Part shown: in pieces, positions 36,017 through 44,143 of the stretch
Position numbering within the stretch: position 1 is the stretch's first letter
Layout of the letters: every line of letters begins with the position of its first letter
Assembly: GCA_002364325.1 (NCBI GenBank)
Contig: DEXV01000002.1
Coordinates: forward strand, 124,001-188,000
Length of the DNA: 64,000 bases
Reading direction: 5' to 3'
Source of the DNA: Gillisia sp. UBA3175
GTDB taxonomy: Bacteria > Bacteroidota > Bacteroidia > Flavobacteriales > Flavobacteriaceae
Made by a program: the position numbers and the translations under genes
Notes under the pieces: model-generated
What the model saw: only the letters and a program-made list of their open reading frames with translations
Databases searched by the model: none
Told to the model about the DNA's origin: nothing

Positions 36017-37455
36017 CAGAATTGAAAATATATAAATTCGATTTTATCTGAAGTTCTAAAAAGAAATATAAATATTATTATGGCTAGATAAATAGTCCAT
36101 CTTAATGCCTTATATTTAATCAAAATTGGTCCTTCTAAGGCATGTTTATGTTTTCTCGCTATCCACTCAATAAGCAAAAAGATATTCAATAATAACAATA
36201 ATTCTTTAGGAAACAATTCCGGTTTTACTAAAATTGAATTTGAAAAAATTTCAGATAAATACCTCATAGCATGATGCATATCATCTGCTCTAAAAAAAAT
36301 CCATGCAAGAACCGTTAAAGAAAAAGTGAAAAACATCTGTCCTAATTCTTTAATATTTGGAAAATAAGAATCACCGGCCACAACTTCCATATTTTGTCTA
36401 TTCCTTTTTGTAAGCAATAAAGGAAGAAAATAAAGTGCATTTAATGCTCCCCAAACAACAAAAGTCCAGTTAGCGCCATGCCAGAAACCACTTACTATAA
36501 ATATTATGAAGGTGTTCCGCACCTTCATCCAAGTCCCCCCCTTGCTTCCTCCCAATGGGATATATAGGTAATCACGAAACCAGGTAGAAAGTGAAATATG
36601 CCAACGCCTCCAGAATTCGGCGATGTCTCGAGAGAAATAGGGAAAAGCGAAGTTTTGCATTAAATTAAAACCGAAGAGTCTTGAAGTACCTATCGCAATA
36701 TCAGAATATCCTGAGAAATCCCCATAAATCTGGAAAGTAAAAAAGATAGCTCCTATTAACAATGTACTACCCGAATAGTCGGCAGAGTTATTGAAAATAA
36801 GATTAGCGTACGTAGCGCAGTTATCCGCAATCACTATTTTTTTAAATAACCCCCAAAGGATTTGTCTCAGACCATCTACTGCCTCATTATATTCAAATTT
36901 TCTTTTGTTTAAAATTTGGGGTAACAGATTAGTTGCTCGTTCAATAGGACCAGCCACTAGCTGAGGAAAAAAACTTACAAATGCCGCAAAGGATATAAAA
37001 TCTTTGGTTGGTTCCAGCCGTTTTTTATATACATCTATAGTATAACTTAAGGTTTGAAAAGTATAAAAACTAATCCCAACTGGAAGAATAATATTTAAAG
37101 AATTTGCATTTATTTCAAATCCAAAAAATGTAAATGCTGATTTAAAATTATCCAGGAAAAAATTGTAATATTTAAAGAAACCTAAAAACCCCAGATTTAC
37201 AATTATGCTTATCCAAAGCAGGACTTTTCGCTTGTATAAATTTTGCTCCTTCCCTAAACTTACCCCAATCACATAATCAACCAAAGTACTGAAAAGGATC
37301 AGTGCCAAAAACCGCCAGTCCCACCAGCCATAAAAAACATAGCTTGCTATGGCAATAAGGATATTCTGATGTTTGAGGTTTTTATTGACAACAAACCAAT
37401 AGAGAATAAATACTATCGGTAGAAATATTGCAAAGTCAAGGGAGTTAAAAAGCAT
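36016..37455 (-). CDS. MBOAT-family O-acyltransferase (AlgI/DltB-like)
   Basis: 479 residues with about eleven membrane segments. MBOAT marks are FPQLVAGPIERATNLLPQ near residue 165, YGDFSGYSDIAIGTSRLFG near residue 245, FWRRWHISLSTWFRDYLYIP near residue 285, and the catalytic histidine in VSGFWHGANWTFVVWG near residue 325. It should carry an acyl group, probably acetyl, across the cytoplasmic membrane for O-acylation of a polysaccharide, with the SGNH protein downstream as the periplasmic partner. It is the first gene of the minus-strand locus; the 212 bp before it separate it from divergent genes. Confidence 0.92.
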   Translation of the reverse strand: MLFNSLDFAIFLPIVFILYWFVVNKNLKHQNILIAIASYVFYGWWDWRFLALILFSTLVDYVIGVSLGKEQNLYKRKVLLWISIIVNLGFLGFFKYYNFFLDNFKSAFTFFGFEINANSLNIILPVGISFYTFQTLSYTIDVYKKRLEPTKDFISFAAFVSFFPQLVAGPIERATNLLPQILNKRKFEYNEAVDGLRQILWGLFKKIVIADNCATYANLIFNNSADYSGSTLLIGAIFFTFQIYGDFSGYSDIAIGTSRLFGFNLMQNFAFPYFSRDIAEFWRRWHISLSTWFRDYLYIPLGGSKGGTWMKVRNTFIIFIVSGFWHGANWTFVVWGALNALYFLPLLLTKRNRQNMEVVAGDSYFPNIKELGQMFFTFSLTVLAWIFFRADDMHHAMRYLSEIFSNSILVKPELFPKELLLLLNIFLLIEWIARKHKHALEGPILIKYKALRWTIYLAIIIFIFLFRTSDKIEFIYFQF

Positions 37456-37667
37456 TGAATATTGACGTGAGAAAGTTACTTATTAGTTATCTTGAAATAA
37501 TTTGCGAATTTAATATATATATTCTAATTATGATAGCTTAAACTTTACTTAATAGGTCGGTTTATAATATACCTCTACTATAGAGTATATTAAAGAACCA
37601 GATTCTTACTTTTCACAAAAGTATCAATTTCAATTTTATAACTTTATATTTTAATCAATACTATTCC

Positions 37668-38132
37668 ATGTCTAATGAAATAAATAAAACCAACTATCCT
37701 CCTAATAAACCCATTTTGATTTGGGATGGAGAATGCAAATTTTGCAAATGGTGGAAAACACGTTGGGAACTTAAAACCAGTGAATTTGTAGAATTTAAAC
37801 CCTATCAAAAAGTAGCGAAAGAATTTCCTGATATTCCAATAGACGAATTTAAGAAGGCTAGCCGGTTGATAGATGAAAAGGGAAATATTTATTCAGGTCC
37901 AGATTCTGCATATAAGATCAAGGAATATACTGGAGATTCCAAGTGGCATCTTTGGTATATCAATTATACGTGGTTTAAATCCTTAAGCAATAGCGCTTAT
38001 AACCACATCGCGAAAAACCGCAATTTCTATTATAAGGCAACTGTATTTTTATTTGGAAGTGAACCTGAAAAACCCAAGATCTATTGGTTTTACTATCTTC
38101 TAATCATCATATTGATCTCCATCTCCATATGA
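37668..38132 (+). CDS. DCC-family (DUF393) thiol-disulfide oxidoreductase-like protein
   Basis: 154 residues. The family motif is ILIWDGECKFCKWW near residues 17-30, with Asp-Gly and Cys-x-x-Cys (a thioredoxin-like site). The body is about 110 residues and a C-terminal hydrophobic segment (about 137-154) suggests a membrane anchor or a link to a partner. DCC proteins are thought to be redox proteins, but physiological substrates are unknown. It is divergent from the polysaccharide locus. Its stop overlaps the start of a small membrane protein by ATGA, so they are translationally coupled. Confidence 0.8.
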   Translation: MSNEINKTNYPPNKPILIWDGECKFCKWWKTRWELKTSEFVEFKPYQKVAKEFPDIPIDEFKKASRLIDEKGNIYSGPDSAYKIKEYTGDSKWHLWYINYTWFKSLSNSAYNHIAKNRNFYYKATVFLFGSEPEKPKIYWFYYLLIIILISISI

Positions 38133-38266
38133 AATTTTTAAAAAGATATTGGATCTATATTGTAGCTGCTTTTATTACACTTTTCGGAATAATTACCGGA
38201 TGGTATTTGTTTATATTCTTTGCGATTCCATTTGCTCTATTCCGCAGTAAGAATGCTGATGAATAA
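38129..38266 (+). CDS. Small membrane protein
   Basis: 45 residues from the ATG at 38129, which overlaps the stop of the DCC gene (ATGA). It starts MKFLKRYWIY and has two hydrophobic stretches that together span about residues 8-36, ending in a charged tail FRSKNADE. Start choice rests on the coupling; an upstream in-frame ATG would put 15 extra residues inside the DCC gene. I do not recognise a family. Position suggests it works with the DCC protein at the membrane. Confidence 0.6.
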   Translation: MKFLKRYWIYIVAAFITLFGIITGWYLFIFFAIPFALFRSKNADE

Positions 38267-38366
38267 AGCTGAATTGTGAGTTAAACTTATACTAAACATC
38301 ACATGCAATTTGCTTTTTGGCACACTTGGCAGTAACTTCAATTTCAAATTAATAACAAGCACTGCT

Positions 38367-38687
38367 ATGAAGGATTATGGAACATTATCTCAAGCTATCA
38401 ATAAATTGAAGCTAGAAGAAGGATATGAATATGATTTTAATTTGATGGATGAAAAAATAGAGTTAAAATCGGAATGTCAAACATATCATGTGGACGATTT
38501 TGAAGTGACTAAAGTTTTGAGATTTGAAGGAATGAGCAATCCAGATGATAATGCAATCCTATACTGCATTCATACTAAAGATGGCAAAAAAGGAACTTTG
38601 GTGGATGGATACGGGATTTCCGGCGGACAGATCTCTAAAGAACTAATGGCAAAACTTGATCTTAAATCGAGTAGAGAAACAGAATAA
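38367..38687 (+). CDS. Small conserved-looking protein of unknown function
   Basis: 106 residues from the ATG at 38367 (MKDYGTLSQAINKLKLEEGY). The frame is open 19 codons further upstream, but that part looks non-coding. The sequence is acidic with no signal peptide or membrane segment. GTLVDGYGISGGQISKELMAKL lies near the end. Short proteins that start this way are common in Flavobacteriaceae and are sometimes annotated as phosphoribosylpyrophosphate synthetase, but no PRPP-synthetase motif is visible, so I assign no function. It lies 100 bp before dps, which has its own promoter. Confidence 0.6.
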   Translation: MKDYGTLSQAINKLKLEEGYEYDFNLMDEKIELKSECQTYHVDDFEVTKVLRFEGMSNPDDNAILYCIHTKDGKKGTLVDGYGISGGQISKELMAKLDLKSSRETE

Positions 38688-38724
38688 AACCTTCGTTAAA
38701 CTTGTATTAAAGCTGAAAACAAAG

Positions 38725-38755
38725 TTGGATAGCAGCGCATACTATCATATTTTTG
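38725..38755 (+). promoter_or_regulatory. Bacteroidota-type promoter for dps
   Basis: TTG at 38725-38727, a 20-bp spacer, then TATTTTTG at 38748-38755. Both elements match the flavobacterial -33/-7 consensus with normal spacing. The dps ATG is 32 bp after the -7 box. Confidence 0.7.
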
Positions 38756-38787
38756 TATAGTAAAAAATAAATCAATAAATAAAAACT

Positions 38788-39279
38788 ATGAACTATTTAG
38801 GATTAGACAATAAAAAGACTGCCAGCACAGTAAAAGAACTCAATATACTTTTAGCCGATTACCATTTATATTATCAAAAACTTCGAAACTTTCATTGGAA
38901 TGTTATAGGAAAGAATTTCTTCGATCTTCATGAAAAATTTGAAGAACTTTATGATGATGCAAAATTAAAGGTAGATGAGATAGCAGAAAGAATTCTTACT
39001 CTTCGTTATCAACCAATTAGTAACCTAAGTGATTACTTAAAATCTTCTAAGGTCAAAGAATCTAAATCTGATCTTTCAGATTCACAAATGATCAAAACGT
39101 TATTGGAAGATCATGGTACTATTTTAAAGCAATTAAGAAAAGTTTCTGAAGAAGCAGATAAAGGTGGTGATGAAGGAACCATAGATCTAGTAGGAGGATA
39201 TATTAGAGAGCTAGAAAAAACAAGTTGGATGTTAGATGCATGGAAAATGAAAACCAGCGATACTCACAAATCCTTATAA
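38788..39279 (+). CDS. dps: Dps family ferritin-like DNA-protection protein
   Basis: 163 residues, normal for Dps. It stores iron using hydrogen peroxide and protects DNA in starvation and oxidative stress. The ferroxidase residues typical of Dps are visible: NFHWNVIGKNFFDLHEKFEELYDD near residues 38-62 gives the His, the Asp and the Glu, and VDEIAERILTLRYQP follows. The C-terminus is short and lysine-containing. It has its own good promoter. The MscS gene starts 16 bp downstream and may be read through. Confidence 0.93.
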   Translation: MNYLGLDNKKTASTVKELNILLADYHLYYQKLRNFHWNVIGKNFFDLHEKFEELYDDAKLKVDEIAERILTLRYQPISNLSDYLKSSKVKESKSDLSDSQMIKTLLEDHGTILKQLRKVSEEADKGGDEGTIDLVGGYIRELEKTSWMLDAWKMKTSDTHKSL

Positions 39280-39295
39280 TTTTTAAAATTTGTAC

Positions 39296-40186
39296 ATGTC
39301 GAACGAATTCAATTTAAATGAATCTGTAAAAGGTATATGGGATAAAATGGCTTCATGGCTAGATTCCCTAATCCTTAATCTTCCCAATTTTATATTAGCA
39401 GCTGTAATATTCGTGATATTTATTTTTATTGCGAAATATGCAGCAAGACTGGCTGATAAATTGATGAAGAAAAAAGGCTCTGAAGCATCAATTAGGCATA
39501 TCACATCTAAGGTAGTAAAGGTTGTAATTATTTTACTAGGATTCTTTATAGCCTTAGGCCTACTTAATCTAGACAAAGTATTAACTTCAGTTCTGGCCGG
39601 TGCTGGTGTAGTTGGTCTTGCCATTGGACTTGCCCTTCAGGGAACACTTAGCAATACTTTTAGCGGTGTAATTTTAAGTTTCTTACCCGAGTTACAAATT
39701 GGAGACTGGGTAGTAACAAATGGATATGCAGGAGAAGTTATAGAGATAAATTTAAGGAATATCGTTGTGAAGGAATCCGATAATAATTATGTGATGATCC
39801 CAAACTCAAAAATTATTGAAGAACCTTTTAAAAACTTTACCAGAACAGCAAGATCTCGGGTTATGATAAATTGCGGAGTAGGTTATAGCAGTGATCTGGA
39901 ATTTGTTCAAAAACTAACTACAGAAACGATGCAGGACTTGTTTCCCCAAAGAGGTAATGAAGAAGTTGAGTTTATGTATGAGGCATTTGGGGATAGCTCT
40001 ATTAATTTTGTGGTTCGTTTCTGGACAGATGTAACAAGAAATAAAGATGTTTTAGTTGCTAAAAATAAAGGAATTATTGCAATTAAAAAGGCTTTCGACC
40101 AGAATGGCATTAATATTCCGTTCCCTATTAGAACTATCGATTTCACGAATCCATTATCGCTTAACGAGCCTAAGACTAAAGAATAA
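39296..40186 (+). CDS. mscS: Small-conductance mechanosensitive channel (MscS family)
   Basis: 296 residues from the ATG at 39296; the in-frame TTG two codons upstream is unlikely. Three membrane segments are visible, at about 25-50, 70-90 and 95-125. The third is the Ala/Gly-rich pore helix LAGAGVVGLAIGLALQG, followed by LSNTFSGVIL. The cytoplasmic beta domain has the usual IGDWVVTNGYAGEVIEINLR and VMIPNSKI. It opens on membrane tension and releases solutes after osmotic downshock. It is short, like E. coli MscS. A hairpin terminator lies about 120 bp downstream. Confidence 0.93.
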   Translation: MSNEFNLNESVKGIWDKMASWLDSLILNLPNFILAAVIFVIFIFIAKYAARLADKLMKKKGSEASIRHITSKVVKVVIILLGFFIALGLLNLDKVLTSVLAGAGVVGLAIGLALQGTLSNTFSGVILSFLPELQIGDWVVTNGYAGEVIEINLRNIVVKESDNNYVMIPNSKIIEEPFKNFTRTARSRVMINCGVGYSSDLEFVQKLTTETMQDLFPQRGNEEVEFMYEAFGDSSINFVVRFWTDVTRNKDVLVAKNKGIIAIKKAFDQNGINIPFPIRTIDFTNPLSLNEPKTKE

Positions 40187-40209
40187 TAAGTCTTAGAGTA
40201 TAAATTTTC

Positions 40210-40294
40210 CGGGGCAAGCCCACGGTGTATTGTACTGGAACATGTTTTCAAACTTTACAACATTTACTATCGAGGCAAGCCTCGGGGTATTTGA
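40210..40294. repeat. Pair of GGCAAGCC-type palindromic repeats
   Basis: Two related elements, GGGGCAAGCCCACGGTGTATT at about 40211 and CGAGGCAAGCCTCGGGGTATT at 40271, lie 60 bp apart between convergent genes. The second contains the perfect hairpin CGAGGC-AA-GCCTCG. They look like dispersed REP-like elements, though no further copies are seen in the window. Confidence 0.55.
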
Positions 40295-40306
40295 CCCTAT
40301 AGAGAA

Positions 40307-40336
40307 TAAAAAGGCCCGCATAATTGCAGGCCTTTT
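40307..40336. terminator. Bidirectional hairpin terminator
   Basis: Stem AAAAGGCCCGCA / TGCAGGCCTTTT with one internal mismatch and loop TAAT, with A-runs before and T-runs after. It lies between the convergent mscS and metallophosphoesterase-barrel genes and can serve both strands. Confidence 0.8.
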
Positions 40337-40357
40337 TTATATACATTTGAGTAATCT

Positions 40358-43300
40358 CTAAAATTTAAAACCGAAACCAAAACTGAAGCGTACATCTTCT
40401 TCACTTGCAAAAACACTAAATTTAGCGCTTAATGCTTCAGCACTATTTATCCAAAGTCCGCCACCATAACTATCATGCCACATCTTACTATCTTCTTCTT
40501 CTGTCCAAACTCTTCCAAGATCAAATCCGCCGTAAATTCCTATTTGAAAAGGTAAAAAAGAAGTCTTGAATTGATTAAAGCTATAACGTAGATCGGCACC
40601 TGTGGCTAAAGCAGTTTTTCCTGTAAAACGTTCTTGTCTATAGCCTCTTAATCCAGTATCTGCTCCTATTTGGGCAGCTTGATAAAATTCATAATTCTCT
40701 CCTATATTGAATTGCGCCTGCACTTGAGATTTCACCACCAGTTTTCTGTTCTTAGAAACTGCGTTATAAAATCCTAAATAAGGGTTTATATAGCCATAAT
40801 ATCTATCCGGATCGGTTAAATTTATCTTTCCACCACCTATCAACTCAAACTTCATTCCTCTAGAAGGATTCAAATTCTTGTCATAACTCTCATATCTATA
40901 AGTTGCTTCAAGCCCTCCAAAATACTTTCTATCGAAAAATTCCTCATTCACTCCTGTAAAATCTTCAGTTATAAATCTGTTTTCGGTATCATCTACTTTT
41001 ATGCCTTCAAATGAAGCTAAATATCCAAAATAACTTCCGAAAGGCGACTTTCTAACAAATCCGAATTTTATTCCAGCCTTCTCGATTTTAGCGCGGTTAT
41101 AATCAAAATCCAAGTCATCATCAAAATTTGAAGTTTCATTTCCATAACCAAAAAAGTTAATTACCGAATTAGGATTGGAATAATTTGCTCCTACTAATAG
41201 ATTGAAATTTCCCCATATACTGGCAAATTCTCCCTGATAACTAAGATCGAAACTGTTGGTTCCAAAATAATATGCAAATTGATAAGTGCTTTGCGTGGTG
41301 AAAGGATTTCGTTTAAATCCGTTAACCGTTGCTATTCTCTGGATTCCCAATTTTAAACCATCATCTGGGTTAAAACCCACCCCCGGAGTAAGTGATCCAG
41401 ATTTAAAAGTTTTTTTATCTTTATCGAAGGTGTTTTGATTATAATTATCTCTAAATCTTATTCGTGCATTCCCCTGAGCTTCTACCGTACTTGGCTTGCT
41501 AAGATAATCGTAGATCTTAACCTTCTTACCACTGTCTTCTGCAACATTATAAACATCATTATTCTGGCCTCCAATAACTCTCACAAAGATCAAATTCTTG
41601 TTTGCATCTCCTCTTACATGGATCACATCTTTATCATCTAAAGCATATACCCAGATCTCGTCTGTATCTACTTTATTATATATCTTTTCACTTATTAGAT
41701 CGGCCTTTTTACCTTCCTTAATTCTTGAAACCGTGATCTTAGTTTTATTCTCATCTAATCGTTCAATTTCTATGTAATCGTCCTTGTCTGTTCCGGTTAC
41801 AATAGCAAGTTTTGCCATATAATCGTAATATCTGGTAGCGATATCTACAATATTCTCCCTTCTTCCCTTTAAACTTTTTACAATGTACTCTGTGGTTTCC
41901 CCTCTGGTTATCTCTGGTAATTCCAAAAATGCATTTTCTATAACCTCATCGGTCATGTTTTTCTGAATGAATTTTGCCTGTTCTATCCAGGTTTCTCTAC
42001 TTACATTCTGAATTAAGGTCCTGTCCATTCCAGTTGCAGCAGTGTTAAACCATTTTATATCCTTAATATCGTCTCCATATACTGCAAATTGATTGGCAAA
42101 TCCAGTTAAACCTCTTAAAGTTCCAAAGAAAGCCCCATCAAAATTAGAAAATGCCTGATCTCGATCTCTTGGTATGGGCAAGAATCTTTTATCTCCGTTT
42201 GAAGTTTCAATTTCTGCCCATTTCCATTGATCTTGATGCCTATCCCAATCTCCAATAAGCATATCAAAAACTCTTGCTTTTACATAAGCTGGTTCATCTA
42301 TAAAGTATTTTTCGTCCTTCCTTAACTTCTCTAACATATCTGAAGTACTTAAAATATCTATCGTATTCTCTCCAAAAGATTTTTTATTGGTCCAGTTGTC
42401 TTCCGGCCTTTCAACTATCATGTAAAGTTCATCTCCAAAATCTGTATTGTATTCTTCTAATGCTCTTTGCTTCGGGACGTAGTATAATTTCGGATTTGTG
42501 TGATATAGGCCAATGGCATCAGATAACTTAGGAACTGCTAAGAATGCATATGGATGCGCAGCCGTATAAAAATCTTCTAGTACATCTTCAGCAATGGTAT
42601 TTTCAAGCTGATCTTGCACCGGAGTGTCTTTATAGGCAACTGCTTGCAGAAATTGTACAGCGCTTTTCTTTAGCCTACGCATATTATAATCGCGACCCAA
42701 ACTATCTTCCAATCTTATAGATATGGTTTGATGTCCTCCTCCCTTAATAACCGGCTTTAAACCTCCATAGAGTGTATCTAGATTCGCAACCTGAACATTA
42801 ATGGATTTTCCATATAGCTCTCTATATCGCTGTCCCCAGACACTTTTATACAATTCTGTCTTATCTGTTTCTTCCTGCTCATAAATAGAAGTTGTAATGG
42901 TAGCAGGGAACGTTGTTGGCAAATGTGAAACATCATAGGGCTTTGGAGCTGCAAATACTTCCTTTTGATACAGCAACTTCGCTTTATTATCTTTATTTCC
43001 ATAAAAACTAGCCCATGAAGAACCATCCTCAAAAACATCATAAACGGCAAATCCTTGATCTGGATAGGCAAAATACCCATCATTACTTAAAACTGCATAT
43101 GATCCTTTAGAACCAGAGCCAGCTACGATCTGCTTAACACTATCATGCTCTATATATTGCAGCGAATGCTCATGGCCAGATACAAATATCAATCTTTCCG
43201 AACCTTGCGCTATGGTTTCTAACCTTCTTACCAAGGATTTATAACGTTCGTTTTGTGCATCTTGAATGGAAACTCCACCACTAGTTCTTATTAATGCAGC

Positions 43301-44086
43301 AAGCGATCCTAAGATTGGAATAGGTATCTTTTTTTGCGAAGGATAAATATGTCTAGTAAATTCGTATTGACCACCATGCACTCCATTGGTGTATAATGGG
43401 TGGTGCAGTGCAACGATTATAGTTTTATTCTGATTTTTTTGCAATTCTGAAGCTAACTCTAAAAACAAAGCCTCTCTAGTCTTTATTTTAGGACAATTGT
43501 CATTAATAGTTGGATGCTGGTCCCAATCTTCCAAAAACCATTGGGAATCTATTGTGATAAGTTGAATATTCTCAGAAATTTCGATAACATCCAATCCGCA
43601 ACCAGTATTTGGTGCCCAAATTAGATTATCTTTTAGTTTGGATTTTAGATATTCTTTTTCACGTTCCAATCCTTCTATACCTTCATTATACCAATCATGA
43701 TTCCCAGGAATCACTACCACTTTACCTTCATATTTTTCGATAGCATCTAATTGCGCATCTAATCTATATTCTGCAGCTTCTCGTTCTGGACTTTCCTTAG
43801 GTGGCATTCCCACAGGATATATATTATCCCCTAAGATTATGGTGTAGTTATTTGAAACCTTTACAGAATCCATATAATCCTTTAGCGCGATTAGTCCCAA
43901 AGAACTCCCACCAGGCGGTGAATAACCACCATCACCTAATAGGTAAAAAGACTTCTCGATTTTTTTCTCTGTTGGATATTTAAAATTTTCTGTTGGTTCG
44001 CCTTCGCGATACTTGGCATCATAGGTAGAACACCCTACGAGCAGCAAAAAGGCTAATAAAGTTAGAAAAATGTTATTTTTTTTCAT
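40358..44086 (-). CDS. Metallophosphoesterase-Omp85 barrel fusion lipoprotein with a kinase-like middle region
   Basis: 1242 residues. A lipoprotein signal ends LLLVGCS. Residues 40-330 form a calcineurin-like metallophosphoesterase: LLGDGGY, ILGDNIYPVG, VIPGNHDWYNEG, ALHHPLYTNG and FVSGHEHSLQ supply the metal ligands. Residues 870-1242 form an Omp85/BamA-like barrel (LNPSRGMKFELIGGG near 1075; DTGLRGYRQERF near 1148) ending in KF. Between them, near residues 605-650, are MLIGDWDRHQDQWKW and IPRDRDQAFSNFDG, which recall the catalytic loop and DxG-type motif of HipA/FAM20-like kinases. It should sit in the outer membrane. Biological substrate is unknown. The gene stands alone, divergent from the HD-DUF5706 gene. 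Confidence 0.8.
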   Translation of the reverse strand: MKKNNIFLTLLAFLLLVGCSTYDAKYREGEPTENFKYPTEKKIEKSFYLLGDGGYSPPGGSSLGLIALKDYMDSVKVSNNYTIILGDNIYPVGMPPKESPEREAAEYRLDAQLDAIEKYEGKVVVIPGNHDWYNEGIEGLEREKEYLKSKLKDNLIWAPNTGCGLDVIEISENIQLITIDSQWFLEDWDQHPTINDNCPKIKTREALFLELASELQKNQNKTIIVALHHPLYTNGVHGGQYEFTRHIYPSQKKIPIPILGSLAALIRTSGGVSIQDAQNERYKSLVRRLETIAQGSERLIFVSGHEHSLQYIEHDSVKQIVAGSGSKGSYAVLSNDGYFAYPDQGFAVYDVFEDGSSWASFYGNKDNKAKLLYQKEVFAAPKPYDVSHLPTTFPATITTSIYEQEETDKTELYKSVWGQRYRELYGKSINVQVANLDTLYGGLKPVIKGGGHQTISIRLEDSLGRDYNMRRLKKSAVQFLQAVAYKDTPVQDQLENTIAEDVLEDFYTAAHPYAFLAVPKLSDAIGLYHTNPKLYYVPKQRALEEYNTDFGDELYMIVERPEDNWTNKKSFGENTIDILSTSDMLEKLRKDEKYFIDEPAYVKARVFDMLIGDWDRHQDQWKWAEIETSNGDKRFLPIPRDRDQAFSNFDGAFFGTLRGLTGFANQFAVYGDDIKDIKWFNTAATGMDRTLIQNVSRETWIEQAKFIQKNMTDEVIENAFLELPEITRGETTEYIVKSLKGRRENIVDIATRYYDYMAKLAIVTGTDKDDYIEIERLDENKTKITVSRIKEGKKADLISEKIYNKVDTDEIWVYALDDKDVIHVRGDANKNLIFVRVIGGQNNDVYNVAEDSGKKVKIYDYLSKPSTVEAQGNARIRFRDNYNQNTFDKDKKTFKSGSLTPGVGFNPDDGLKLGIQRIATVNGFKRNPFTTQSTYQFAYYFGTNSFDLSYQGEFASIWGNFNLLVGANYSNPNSVINFFGYGNETSNFDDDLDFDYNRAKIEKAGIKFGFVRKSPFGSYFGYLASFEGIKVDDTENRFITEDFTGVNEEFFDRKYFGGLEATYRYESYDKNLNPSRGMKFELIGGGKINLTDPDRYYGYINPYLGFYNAVSKNRKLVVKSQVQAQFNIGENYEFYQAAQIGADTGLRGYRQERFTGKTALATGADLRYSFNQFKTSFLPFQIGIYGGFDLGRVWTEEEDSKMWHDSYGGGLWINSAEALSAKFSVFASEEDVRFSFGFGFKF

Positions 44087-44143
44087 AAAATTCTAAAAGA
44101 GGTTTTTTTTTGTAATTTGGCTCCTTATCTAATCATAATTTCC

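Noticed and set aside
37616..37623. TACTTTTG on the minus strand as promoter of the MBOAT gene
   Set aside because: The -7 match is perfect, but no -33 TTG lies at usable spacing and it would leave a leader of about 150 bp; not strong enough to list as a feature.
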